Origin: Coix lacryma-jobi var. lacryma-jobi
Lineage: Eukaryota; Streptophyta; Magnoliopsida; Poales; Poaceae
Direction: 5' to 3'
Length of the DNA stretch: 64,000 nucleotides
Assembly: GCA_009763385.1 (NCBI GenBank)
Contig: CM019823.1
Location: 42,775,828-42,839,827, forward strand
How positions within the stretch are numbered: the first letter of the stretch is position 1; each line of letters begins with the position of its first letter. A program made the translations under genes and the position numbers. The notes under the pieces were generated by a model that did not search any database, was not told the DNA's origin, and worked only from the letters and a program-made list of their open reading frames with translations. Positions 53,992 through 64,000 of this stretch are shown here, piece after piece.

Positions 53992-56879
53992 TGAAAGGTC
54001 CTTGTTTGGTTTTGGTAATTGAGTGACAACTTAGGTGGACTAATATGTGTTTGAAGTAAATTACACAGGTGATTAGTCCACAGGTGATCATGTGTGAGCA
54101 ACATATGCCATAGAGGAGAAATGGCTTGGAATATGTTGCAAGGCTCACACATGTGAAGAAGGAGCTTAATGCACATGAAACATGACATGGAGTCATGTGG
54201 CTAAGATGGTGAAGATCAAGACAAGACTTGCTTGATGGACTGGTTGCAAAGGTGAAGGGCAAGTTGGAGCTTTGAAGCCGTTGGTACCGAGTGTCGGGAG
54301 GCTTAAGCAAGACTTGGCGCCGAAGGACCAAAGCAATGGTGAAGAGCAAGCGATGTCAAGATCGATGGACCATGGAGGCCACGTGATGATATGAAGTGGA
54401 TCATATCATTTGATCGAGGTTGGTGCATGTGTTGCATCAACAAATGGAGGAGATGAAATGAAATACGCAAGGCAAAGGTATACTTGTAGGACATTTCATT
54501 TCACTGGTCATAGGTGTGTAGAGAAGATTATGACCGGGTTTAGGATAGATGTTCGTACTATCAAGAGGAGCAAACTTGTTTGCATATTGGTCATCTAGTG
54601 CCACTTGAGCGATTTAACTTTGCGATGTTACTAGGATCGAGTGGCGTGGTGAGTGCAAGTGAAAATCCTTTGAAAATATTTGTGAAATGCTAAACACATG
54701 CACAAGGTTGTATACACTTGGTGGTGTTGGCACATTTGCAAAGGAGAAGGTGTTGGAGTTGATTTGGATCAACTCAGAGAAGTTTTGGAGAAAGCTTTGG
54801 TTGGAAAAAGAGAAGCGATGGATCTTGGATTGGAAACTGTACTAACCCTTTGTATGTTGGATTAGCTTTGTATGTGGGATGTGTAGCCCTCTGAATAAGC
54901 TTTCCAAAATGTCCAAGATCATCGAAATCGGAGTTCGGAGCTAAAAGTTATGGCCGTTTTAGCGCGGAGGTCTTTTTTGGCCTAGAGGTAGTACCGACCC
55001 TGAGGCCGGTACTACCGACCCCTCCGCGAACAGATCGCATGCTCTCTGTGTTGGGCCATTTTTGGCCTAGAGGTAGTACCGCCATAGGGCCGGTACTACC
55101 GACCCTCGGTAGTACCGACCCCTGGTCGGTAGTACCGGCGATCGAAGTCGTTTTGAAGGTTCTCTGTGTAGATCTAGATCTGGCCTAAAGGTAGTACCGC
55201 CCTGAAGTCGGTAGTACCGACCCTACTACCGACCCATGTACGCAGCGCGCAAACTCTCTGTTCGGGAGTTGGTTTTGCCTACCGGTAGTACCGCCATAAG
55301 ACCGGTAGTACCGGGCCACGGTAGTACCGACTCTAGGGGTCGGTGGTACCGAGGTTTGGAGGAAGTTTGAGAGCGTTCTGTGTAGATCTAGATTTAGCCT
55401 ACCGATAGTACCGCTATAAGGCCGGTAGTACCGGGGCCGGTAGTACCGACCCTACTACTGACCCTACTACCGACCGTGTTAGAAAGTCGTTTCTAACGGT
55501 CTTTTGGACCGCCGGTAGTACCGACCCTCGCCTCGGTAGTACCGACCATAGGCGTGGGAGTTCGGGAAAAGGGGAAAACGGCTAGTTTGTGGCACCCCTC
55601 TATAAATAGAGGGGTGGCCGGCCCTTGGCATAGGTTGAGCACCCTAGGGACTTTGTGTCCATGGTTGGGAAGTGCTTAGGAGCCCTCTAAATCACATATG
55701 CTTATTAGTGCTTATCCGATTGTGTGAGTGAGCGATTCTAGTGCGGTGCATGAGAGAGATTGCAAGAGTTGGCACTAGATGTTCGAGTTGCAAGCCGGTG
55801 GTGCTTATTACTCTTGGAGGTTGCCACCTCCTAGACGGCTTGGTGCGTGTCTCCGTCGTGAATCCCGCGTGAAGATTGTGCGTGGCTCCGGAGAAGCTTT
55901 GTGAGGGGCATTGTGCTCGCCCCGCGGGAGATCGCGAAGAGCAACTCTAGTGGAGAAGAGGCGTGAAGAGCGCCAAGTGGTCCGGCCGGATCAAAAGCTA
56001 GAGCTCTTGGTGAGCACTCCATCGTGGAGAGGTTGGCTTAGTGTCACCACTAGCAAGAGGATCGGCGGTAACCTTGGGCTTGCTTCAACGGGGACTAGCT
56101 TGGTGGCAACCAAGTGAACCTCAGGATAAAATCTTGTATCTTCGTCTCTTGTTGCTCTTGTTATTCTTGTTTCCTTACATATTACGCTTGTGCTTGTGTT
56201 CTTCGTGTTCTTCCTCCCTCCTTCACTCTATCTTAGGTTGGGAAGGCTCGATCTACATTTTGGCAAGGAATCAAGACGTGGGGAAGCTACATTTGTCATC
56301 TACATCATCTAGGGAAGTGGGGTAATTGCTAGATCTGAGATTGCATCTCATCCCTTCGATTTCGTAGCTCCCTGCAGGTGCTCGGTAGTACCGGCCTAGA
56401 AGCCCGGTAGTACCGGTGTCGGTAGTACCGGCCTATAGCCTGGTAGTACCGACTGCCTGGTGTTTGCACTAGCTTGTATTGCAATACTATCTCTTGTGCT
56501 AGTGTTTAGTTGCTTAGTTTGTGTAGCTAAGTTGAGCTCTCTAATTTGGCCTGTGTAGCCTTGTTATTGAGCATTGCTAGTGAGCTTAGGAGCTTTGTGC
56601 TTTGGTTACTAGATTACGTAGGAGCTCCCCCGTGCTTGAAGTACTAGTTGCATAGGCTTGTGTGACCTTGCTTCTAGAATTGATTAGGTGAGCTCTAGCT
56701 AGCCCGACACCTTATTTGCTTTGTTTAGAATCTTTTGTAAGGTGTCATAGAGTATAGGTAGAGGGGTGTAGTCTTGGCTAGACCGATAGTTTTAATTCCG
56801 CATTTATTTCGGTTAGCCGCTACGATTAGTTTTAAAAGGACTATTCACCCCCCCTCTAGTCCGCCATCTCGACCCTTCA
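53992..56879 (+). mobile_element. Solo LTR (2.9 kb) inserted in MATH-BTB exon 1
   Basis: It starts TGAAAGG and ends CCCTTCA, with a perfect TSD, GCCGG (53987-53991 and 56880-56884). It has no internal coding region or second LTR. A TATA box, CTATAAATAGAGGGG, near 55600 on the plus strand gives its orientation. Upstream of it is a cluster of GGTAGTACCG repeats. It is a solo LTR left by recombination, or a non-coding element of that size. It is inserted antisense to the MATH-BTB gene. Confidence 0.8.
54983..55545. repeat. GGTAGTACCG repeat cluster
   Basis: More than twenty copies of the short palindrome-like GGTAGTACCG or its variants (CGGTAGTACCGACCC), in clusters separated by spacer of about 150 bases. 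Similar copies recur at 56382-56455, near the other end of the same LTR. Confidence 0.85.
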
Positions 56880-56884
56880 GCCGG

Positions 56885-57125
56885 CCGGTCCTCTGTCTTC
56901 CGGTCGCGTATACGGCCCGGTCGACGCCCTCGGCACCTCCGCCTCCGCGACTGACAGGGAATGCCCCCGGCTCTGTAGCACCCTTGCCCCACTGCAGCGA
57001 ACCTCCACCAGACCCCGCGTCTCTCGCCGCCGTTAGGGTTCCTCTTGCGGCGGCGTTGTCCGCCGGCGCAAGAGTAGGAGACCCGTGCGAGCGAGATAAG
57101 CGTTAAAACTCCACGGCCATTTATA
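56885..57125 (-). promoter_or_regulatory. MATH-BTB exon 1 upstream part and core promoter
   Basis: Minus strand. TATAAATGG near 57115-57123 is a plausible TATA box, followed by a GC-rich leader with GGAACCCTAACGGCGG, typical of grass 5' UTRs, up to the solo LTR. Joined over the LTR this would be one exon of about 260 bases ending at 53930. I see no usable ATG. The assignment as exon 1 is inference from position and the TATA box. Confidence 0.4.
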
Positions 57126-57659
57126 CGGGCTGTGCTGAACTGAACTGGGCTGGACAATGTTTAGACTTCTGATGTGAATTTTTTATACGGCCCTGTTTAT
57201 GCATTTACCTATCACATCGTATATTGGGACACACGTATAAAATATCGGTCGTCCGTCGGACGGAAGGACCGCTCCGCAGGACGCGCATATTTTTTAAACC
57301 ACAAAATAAGCGAGTGCGCGTAGATCCGTGCGGCTCGTACTGTGTCCTGTGTTTTTTAATCAAAACAAATAATCCTGGTTATATTTTAATAATTTAATCC
57401 TCTCACCGTAGTATAAATATATGCATGTACGTGTATGTCTCATGCACATGTACTAGAAGAGATGACATAGTCAATATGTACGAGGAGTTGTGCTATATGA
57501 CCAACTAAAGCGATGTATGGTGACCCTCTATACTTTCATGCATGTGAAAAAATTATTTTTGATCCAAAAATAATTATAAACCACAAATATATGTGAGGTT
57601 GATCATATTGTCAATTAATTTAGCATGGTTAATATAAATAGCAACTATTATGTATGGAC
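57126..57659. other. Upstream intergenic, no gene
   Basis: AT-rich past 57300. No motif or frame of note. Confidence 0.4.
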
Positions 57660-58035
57660 CTGATTTGTTAGAGCCACATATATGTCAAGTATTTCAAATG
57701 TTCCAAATGTATGTTGTGGGTGTTTTATATCAATATTGTAAAAGTATTTCTGGGTATTGCACATGTTGCAATAGATATATATAGGTATGTTGCAGGTTTA
57801 TGTTTCACATGTTTCAACCGTATGTCGCAATTGTTTTATCTTGATGTTGTATATGTTGCACTAGCAATGCACGTATGTTGCAAGTATATGTTTTCAAATG
57901 TTTCGGCTGTTTTAAACATATGTTGCAAGTGTTTTATCTCGATGTTGCATATGTTGCAGCGGTCATACATATTTGTTGCAAGGATATGTTCTAAATATCT
58001 CATTTGTTTCATATGTATGTTATAGCAAATGCTTA
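57660..58035. repeat. Degenerate TGTTGCA-rich repeats
   Basis: Three or so imperfect units of about 110-120 bases built on 'atgttgcaagtgttttatct' and 'gatgttgcatatgttgca'. This is a diverged tandem array often seen in grass DNA transposons. The open plus-strand frame over it (Cys/Phe-rich) is a by-product. Confidence 0.6.
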
Positions 58036-58254
58036 CATTACAGGTAAGCTATGAGCAGAGACATGGGTGGTAGAGGTGGGCCTCGTGGGCACAATGGTTC
58101 CAACTTGTGCGATGAGCGAAGTAAATGTGGCAACAAGTGGGGTTGGACTGGCGGACGCGGCAGCAGCAATGCGTGGCCAGGCACAGCGGGCGGGCACGGC
58201 AGCAGCAACGCGTGGCCAGACACAACGTGTGTGTGCAAACGGTTAGGAGCTACG

Positions 58255-58871
58255 GGTTAGTTTGGATTCAACCCTGGATGACTTTTGCCTGGATTTTCCT
58301 TTGGCTGTACTCTGCCTGGACAGTGTTTGGATGGAATCCTGGTTAGCTTCCTGGATCAGGCAAGGCGATGAGCACCCAGGCAGTCAAAAACGAGTGTCTG
58401 GCTTCTCGCTGGTGTTGCCTGAGTTTTACGGTGTTTAATGAGTTGTTTTACCATACAGAGAACAAAGAAAAAACAATTATTTACTAATCATTACTAAATA
58501 CATAGAGACCTTTTCAACGTGCAAGATTACTGTGCAGTATATAATTATTTTAATAATAAATAAATTAAATACATATGGAGATTTTTATTAAAAGTATTTT
58601 TTTTCTTAATTATTAAATGTGATAAATACAAATGTAAACGATTTATTTTAATTCAAATCAAACTAAATAATAATTACATAATCACATACTTAAATATTAA
58701 GAACACATTGATATTATGTATATTTGCTCATTTGTGTTCTCAGGCACAGGTCTCCAACCAAACAAACATTTTCACAATTGTCTGGTCAGGCAAAAAGTAA
58801 CAACTTTTCAGGCAACTTACAGGCAACAGTTTTTGCTAGGCAAAGTCCCCAGGTCTCTAACCAAACAGGCC
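58255..58871. mobile_element. MITE-like element with GTTTGG ends
   Basis: Left end near GGTTAGTTTGGATTC (58253) pairs, inverted, with right end CTCTAACCAAACAGGCCC (about 58855-58872). Inside, 'gcctgga' and 'caggcaa' phrases recur in opposite orientation near the two ends. The centre is AT-rich and non-coding. The exact termini and TSD are uncertain. Confidence 0.5.
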
Positions 58872-59149
58872 CTACATGCCTACAAGTGATCGAGGGAGAT
58901 CGACGCAGCAGCAGCAGCGCAGCAGCGTGGTTGCAGGTAGGCAATAGCTGCATGTATACAGCGCAGGAGCGTGCTTGCAAGTGGGCAATAGCTGCATGTA
59001 TACGAGTAATTAAGCGAAACAACTGAAATCGAGGAAATGAAATCAACGGCTACTAAATTAATTAAGGGACACGTGCTTGCAGGCAGGCAGTAGGTGCGGC
59101 GTCCGGACACGTCCTTGCGCGCCGGACGTCCGAGTGCCGGCAAAGCCCA

Positions 59150-59415
59150 ATATTAAATATAGATTAATTATAAAACTAATTTATCAGCCAGAATCTACTT
59201 CGCGAGATGAATCCTAATGAGTCTATAATTTGACAATGTGATGCTACAATAAACATATGCTAATAACAATTAATTGAGCTTAATAGCTTCATCTCGTTAA
59301 GTGTGTGACAGTGTAATTAGTTTTATAATTAATTTATTTTAATAGACTAAATTAGTACCACAACATCCAATGTAACATTCTAATTTTTTTTCCTCATGCA
59401 TCTAAACAAGGCCAC
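59150..59415. mobile_element. MITE-like AT-rich element
   Basis: 'attaattataaaactaattt' near 59162 and 'attagttttataattaattt' near 59317 are inverted copies, making a large foldback. The right flank reads CATCTAAACAAGGCC, as in a common hAT-type grass MITE. The outer left end is unclear. Confidence 0.5.
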
Positions 59416-59504
59416 ACAAAAAACTTCAGGTGTGACTTGGATGAGCCAATCGGCTGCCAAGTGGCTTGGATTCAGGCCAAGGCTTCTTGGATTCAGTTTG
59501 GTAA

Positions 59505-61675
59505 GAGCAGCCGCAATGTATAATATCGAACTCGGCAATAAGGTGTGCCCAAGAGACAAACGAAAGTAAAGATCAACCCGACGAACAATATCTATCTCGT
59601 ATAAAGTGGAGTCTACAAAGAAAAAAATGATTCCCCAACCTCCTGTGACCCTTCCCGCGAGATAGAGAGAAGCTTCACATCTCCAATTGTGTTCCGCCTC
59701 GGTCTTCAGAATCGAAACGCCACCGTGACCGTCTTGTCGGCTCCTTCTTCAAGTCGCCGCCTCGTCCACCTCGGATCCTCCTACGGTGGCGGTTGCGGAT
59801 CCATTCCCAGACATCCTATGATGGCAGCTTCGCCTACTGGTCCTCGATCTGGCACAACCATCTACGATAACTTGTGTCACCGGTTCGTGAAGCTGAGCAA
59901 CGGCATCGTCAGACCAGTCTCAATGCCAGTTTCACTTTACGATTTTCAAGAATGAAACTTTAACGTGAAATAGGACTCACACACAGTGCAAAGTTTCATC
60001 AAAGGTTTCATAGAGTTTTTTACTATTTTTATGGCCCTGTCTCTCCCTTCCACATATCTGATTCATCCTCATCCCCGCACGTATCTTTCCCGTATGCAGC
60101 GCAATAGCCAATCCTCTTCCCCACCGCACATGGAGACCCAGAACAGGGCGGAGCAGATGCCTCCGTGTGGTGGAGCCACAGACTCGCGTGCCTGCGGCTG
60201 TCTAGGCGGCGCGGACGGCGGGAGGCCTCGCGTCGCTGGTGTGGACGGCGGAGGCGGTCGCCTGCGGTGGAGTGACAGACTCGCGAGCCCGCGGCGAGTC
60301 GAGGCGGCACGGACGGCGGAGCGGCCTCGCCCGTGGCCGGTGGAGCTTGCGCACGGCGGAGCGGCCTCGGACGTGCCGCAGCTGTGGCTCGCGCGGCGGA
60401 GGCGCCCCGCTCGCGTCCTGCGTCCTCGTCCCCGCGGCGGATGCGGCCCTGTGTCCGGCGGCGGCCCTCGCGCCCGCGGCTGCCCGTGCGGCGGAGGTCG
60501 CGACTGGCACGCGGCGGACGCGGCCCTGCGCCCGGCATCACGGATGGCTTCGAAGCGCGGCGGACCCACGGCATCGCGGCGGACTCGCGACAACGCCATC
60601 GGAGGACTTGCGACCTGGTGGGCACGACGCGGCGGCGAGCCTCACGGCGGGCACAGCGGAGGTCCTCGACCGAGCCCGTCGTCCAACTGCGGATGAAATA
60701 TTTCCCGTCGTCAGTGGTAGTTTCGATTGAGTTTCATGGCCTTGGAAAGGCTGCCCAGGTAGTGTCCTGGGGATGAAACCTTTTCCGTTCTCTCCTCTCG
60801 TTTCATGCAAAAAGACCCTATTTAATGTGCACCAAGACTGGCCTCACTCAGAATGGAAAAGGATTTCATCCGCCGCGCAAAGAAGCTGTCCGTGAGCCGC
60901 TCCGCCACCGGCGAGGCCGCCGCGCGGGCGAGCGGTCCAGCCAAGGACGCCGGGCGCACGGGCCGCCTCCGCGCGGGCGGTCCTGCCGGGTGCGCGGTCC
61001 GCCGCGCGTCGAGGAGCCCCACCGACCGCGACCGCCGGACACGGGCGCGGCCACCAAACAAGGGCGAGGCAGCCTCTGTCGCGGGCGTGGTCGCCAGGCG
61101 CGGCAAGTCCGCCTCCGCCGTGGTGCGAGCATGCCTCCACGGTCGGCGCGGCCACCCGACGCGGGCGTGGCTGCCTCCATCACGGGTGCGACCGCTGGAC
61201 ACGAGCCGGCGGCCCACGATTCTCTCTCTGCTCCGCTTTCCCTCTGCTCTGCTGGCCGCGGACGCGAGCTCGAGGAGAAGCTCCGCCGGTCGTTGACGCG
61301 AGCGCGAGGGGAACCTCCGCCGGCCAAACATGCGTGCACGAGCCAGAGCGTGGCTGAACCAGCCATCAGACAGGGAGTAGAGGAACAGAGCCTAGCCAGC
61401 GATGTGGTGTAGAAGAAAAGATACGAAAAAAGATCGATAGAAATATTGGGGTCCACGAAGGTGTTTTTATTCTATGAAACTGTGCAACGAAACGATCCAC
61501 CGACAGAGATACTGGTTTCATTGCGTAGTTTCATTGTCTTGAAAACTGAGAGATAAAATATAGCATTGAGACTGACCCAACGATTATCGTGCCCCCACGT
61601 AGTTTCATTGTCTTGAAAACTGAGAGATGAAATACAGCATTGAGACTGGCCCAACGATTGTCGTCCCCCCCCTCC
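59505..61675. mobile_element. Possible TIR element with GC-rich core and GTTTCAT repeats
   Basis: Near the left, GAGCAGCCGCAATGTATAA (59505) and several GTTTCAT copies (59985-60020). Near the right, further GTTTCAT copies and 'gagactggccc'. I recall these ends from Mutator-like grass elements that change 'gtttcat' blocks around captured DNA. The core (60130-61330) is strongly GC-rich, with long but unconserved Arg/Ala/Gly-rich frames on both strands. No protein is recognised. Boundaries are guesses. Confidence 0.35.
61524..61672. repeat. 74-bp tandem duplication
   Basis: Two adjacent copies starting CGTAGTTTCATTGTCTTGA at 61524 and 61598, differing at only a few bases. Confidence 0.85.
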
Positions 61676-61787
61676 CCTGAGAACCCGTACCCATGCGCCT
61701 CCTCAGTTCCTTCTATGTAGCCGCTGCCTCCTTTTTTTTTAGAACGTACGTGGCACGTGTTTCATCAAGAGAAGTTAGATAGTACTA

Positions 61788-62046
61788 CTTCGTTCCAAAA
61801 AAAAGAGTCGCTATGAGATGCGTGCTGGTCAAACTTTGTCAACTTTGACTGAGTTTATACAAAATGTGTGCAATATTTTTATCTCCAAATAATTTTATTA
61901 TAAAAGTATATTCAAAGATCTATCCAATAATACTAATTATGTAATATAAATATTAATATTTTATTATATATATTTGGTCAAAGTTGAAATTTGTTGATTT
62001 TTTGGGAAGCGACAATGACTCTTTTTTTTTTTTAGGACAGAGGGGG
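61788..62046. mobile_element. Stowaway-like MITE
   Basis: Left end TA + CTTCGTTCC followed by an A run and GAGTCG. Right end CGACAATGACTC, a T run and AGGACAGAGGGGG + TA. The ends are inverted copies with TA duplication (61786-61787 and 62047-62048). About 259 bp, AT-rich and non-coding. Confidence 0.75.
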
Positions 62047-62192
62047 TATGTTACAATCATTTCTCCGAGTGGCGAGTTGCCATGGAGTGAAACAACGACG
62101 GCACATAGACATACGGCGTCGGCTCCTAACGGCGGTGCTAAACTGGGCGTACTAAAAGAGCAAACTAATTATGCGACTGAGAAGAGGACGAG

Positions 62193-62378
62193 TTACTTGA
62201 GGAACGACTTGGCGGCCAACAGCGCAAGGGCCCTGAACCCTGCCTGCACCAAGTCGTTGCCCTCGTCCTTTAAGTTAGACAGAACGGTGCTCATGAGGCT
62301 CACGATGCGGCCAGAATGTTCATCAACAACCATCGTAAGCATTGCTTGTCCATTTGTTATTCCTTGTGGTCCGGCCAT
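62193..62378 (-). CDS. Short ORF, protein not recognised
   Basis: 61 codons from ATG 62378, beginning MAGPQGITNGQAMLTM and ending LLAAKSFLK. Its composition is protein-like, with an amphipathic Leu/Ala/Lys-rich end that could be helical. I do not recognise the family. It may be the last exon of a gene whose other exons are lost, or a real small gene. No neighbouring gene supports either. Confidence 0.3.
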   Translation of the reverse strand: MAGPQGITNGQAMLTMVVDEHSGRIVSLMSTVLSNLKDEGNDLVQAGFRALALLAAKSFLK

Positions 62379-62479
62379 AGAGTACCAGTACGTGCATGCA
62401 ATTTTAAAGTGTTGCTGCTAATCTTGTTACTGGAAAATTAATACATTGAATTACAAATACATGTACTCTGAAATAAACA

Positions 62480-62737
62480 CATACATTCTAAGTTGGATCG
62501 ATGAAAACCATGAAAGCCTGGGAGAGAATTGCCATATACTTGGTAGTTAGCTGGAAACCCAAATGGGTGGAAGTTGTGGAAATTAGGTGACAGAGATTGG
62601 GTGGAATGGGTAGGATGTGCTTGGGGAAATGTTGAGGGAATTTCAGTTGGAGGGGAGTCTTGTCTACTACTCCCATAATGCTAGCTTGAGAAGCCTTGGT
62701 TCAAAAGGTGTATGAAACCTCTATTGGCAGGATCCAT
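62480..62737 (-). pseudogene. Remnant of Harbinger-associated (Myb-like) or GST-T3-like protein N-terminus
   Basis: From ATG 62737 the minus strand reads MDPANRGFIHLLNQGFSS, then a stop, then a Pro/His/Phe-rich stretch (FHPFGFPANYQVYGNSLPG). Grass proteins annotated as Harbinger ORF1, or 'glutathione S-transferase T3-like', start with such an MDP-N...F...LL sequence and a Pro/Phe-rich stretch. The DNA-binding part is not seen here. A decayed fragment. Confidence 0.35.
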
Positions 62738-63539
62738 CTCATGTAGAAAAGTTTGGTGGTGTGGTGATATGTCCTCTGAGTTTGTCTTTGTTTTGTAGAC
62801 GAAGCAGTGACAACAATGGTTACAAACCATACATGAAGGAGGAGTAGCAGCAACAGGAAAATGTAGACAAAAAAGTGGTTGCTACAGAAAGGAGCAGTGG
62901 GGCTAGAATACAACGACTGGAGTTAACAAACCGTTTTTTAATATTCCAATGCATGTGACCAGAAACACTGTACAAACATTGTTTTTTATTCCTTTACTAG
63001 TAGAAGTAGTCTTACTACCCAACATTTGTTATTATTTGTCTCCACAATGTTTCTTTCCGGCCAGTAAGGTTGTATTACATACTTCTTACCCCATTGCTAC
63101 CTCCCATTGCGTGTGTCCTAAAGCGGCTCCAAATATTGTTTTTTTTATCTAGAAATGGATGGGCTCAATCTATAACCCCTATAAAGCAAAGCCCCATGCA
63201 CTAGCCTATTTCTCTAACCTATCATTCCTCCACATCATCTCTGGTGTTGTCATCCTAGGTGTCATGACATCATGCACACTCACGCATACAATTAAGTACC
63301 CACCGTTGCCCACTCATGCATGCACTTAAAATAGAAAAAATTCATAGCACCTAAACCAAGTATCGTAGTTAAAATCCAATTGCACCATGGTGTTCCTCAC
63401 AATAAACTCTTCAAAACAAGACCCCACATGGATATATTTTGGTCTATCCGTGAGAAACAATGACTCTCGTGTGCCTCCTAGGCCCAAACCAATGTTCTTG
63501 AACAAAAACGTGGCAAAACTGTATATCGCAAACCTCTTA
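62738..63539. other. Intergenic, no gene recognised
   Basis: Mixed AT-rich DNA. The segment 63300-63539 may already belong to the CACTA-related gene that follows, but no conserved stretch is readable in it. Confidence 0.35.
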
Positions 63540-64000
63540 ACCTTGTCGTATTCAAATGCCATTGGTTTGATCCTCAAGAAACGAGACGAAGTCCTTCCCT
63601 TGGCCTAGTAGAAATTCGACAGGATTCTGTCTATGGCGGAAAGGATGTCTATATTGTGGCTCAACAGGCCACACAAGTTTATTATCTCCTCTACTCGTGC
63701 CAAAGGGCCCTCTTCTTTAGGGTTGGGATATTGTGCACAAGGTATCACCGCACGGTAAAGCACCTTCCCCAAACGCTGAAGACTACAACTTCAGCACAAC
63801 CACATATGATGGAGTGTTCTATCAAGAAGAGGGCCTACAAGGGACTTTTGAGATTGACTTAACCGAAGCTATGAAAATGGAAGTAGACAATGAAATGGAT
63901 GTTGATGTGGACGAGGGGGATGAGGTGGATAATGCGAAGGACTTGGAGTTACTTGAAGGATTACATATTGGCAATGACAATGATGACATTGTTGCTCCTT
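63540..64000 (+). pseudogene. CACTA (En/Spm) transposon protein fragment, DUF4216-like; cut by window edge
   Basis: The frame reads VVFKCHWFDP, then IRQDSVYGGKDVYIVAQQ and ATQVYYL. After a shift near 63700 it gives GWDIVHKVSPHGK, TYDGVFYQEEGLQGTFEID and an acidic end rich in Asp/Glu/Val. This is the order of the DUF4216 domain and acidic tail found in proteins encoded by plant En/Spm-type transposons. The sequence runs out at 64000. Upstream parts such as the transposase core are not in the window. Confidence 0.7.

Noticed and set aside
53992..56879. A gene encoded in the 2.9-kb segment
   Set aside because: TG...CA ends, a perfect TSD and a TATA box in the middle identify it as an LTR. Frames are short.
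58051..58260. A Gly/Arg-rich small protein
   Set aside because: A short frame over an imperfect direct duplication (gcacggcagcagcaacgcg) between repeats. No support.
60029..61456. Several 100-230-codon ORFs in the GC-rich block as real genes
   Set aside because: Open frames exist on both strands in all phases because stop codons are rare at such GC. Composition is repetitive and nothing is conserved.

Overview
The window is plant nuclear DNA, almost certainly from a grass (Poaceae). Nothing in it is bacterial. The signs are GC-rich monocot-type exons with introns, Tekay-type and Tat-type gypsy elements, Copia elements with an initiator-Met primer site, Stowaway-, Mutator- and CACTA-type DNA transposons with the expected target-site duplications (TSDs), and a two-exon tau-class glutathione S-transferase gene. 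I read it as a repeat-rich intergenic region with only two host genes that look substantially real: a tau GST (36363-37202, minus) and a MATH-BTB gene (about 52746-57125, minus).

Layout. 1-1412: AT-rich, with small tandem duplications. 1415-29894: one deep nest. A Stowaway-like MITE was split by a SINE (18-bp TSD). The SINE was split by a Tat-like gypsy element (1816-29521, minus, TSD CTTCT). That element was split by a Tekay-type chromovirus array (9654-27638, minus, TSD CGTTC). The array has three LTRs and two internal regions, one complete and one truncated. A Mutator-type MITE sits in the right half of the Stowaway element. 29897-36362: AT-rich, no gene seen, local duplications. 36363-37202: GST. 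37652-41252: a small non-coding Copia-type element whose left LTR was hit by a CACTA element carrying the promoter and first-exon fragment of a polyamine-transporter-like gene. 41588-42700: a fatty acyl-CoA reductase exon interrupted by a second CACTA element and then partly duplicated. 44698-45804: a terminal-inverted-repeat (TIR) element with a GC-rich core. 45840-51085: a full-length but broken Copia element (TSD GCCCA). 51355-57125: the MATH-BTB gene, a duplicated copy of its 3' end, and a 2.9-kb solo LTR (TSD GCCGG) inserted in its first exon or 5' UTR. 57126-64000: MITEs, a GC-rich TIR-like segment, Harbinger-like remains, and a piece of a CACTA protein cut by the window edge.

The most unusual observation is in the Tekay array. 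Both internal regions carry, between the primer-binding site and gag, an extra ORF whose N-terminus resembles the histone H3 tail: K4 and the run T6 to G12, including K9, are kept at H3 spacing, followed by a PR-x-QLA block. The same ORF has a coiled-coil-like middle and a strongly acidic C-terminus. The element's integrase ends in a chromodomain, a fold known in other proteins to read methylated H3 tails. I infer, but cannot show, a chromatin-targeting or decoy role.

Caution: the two Tekay copies differ largely by one-base changes in homopolymer length. Some apparent frameshifts in the window may therefore be sequencing errors and not decay.
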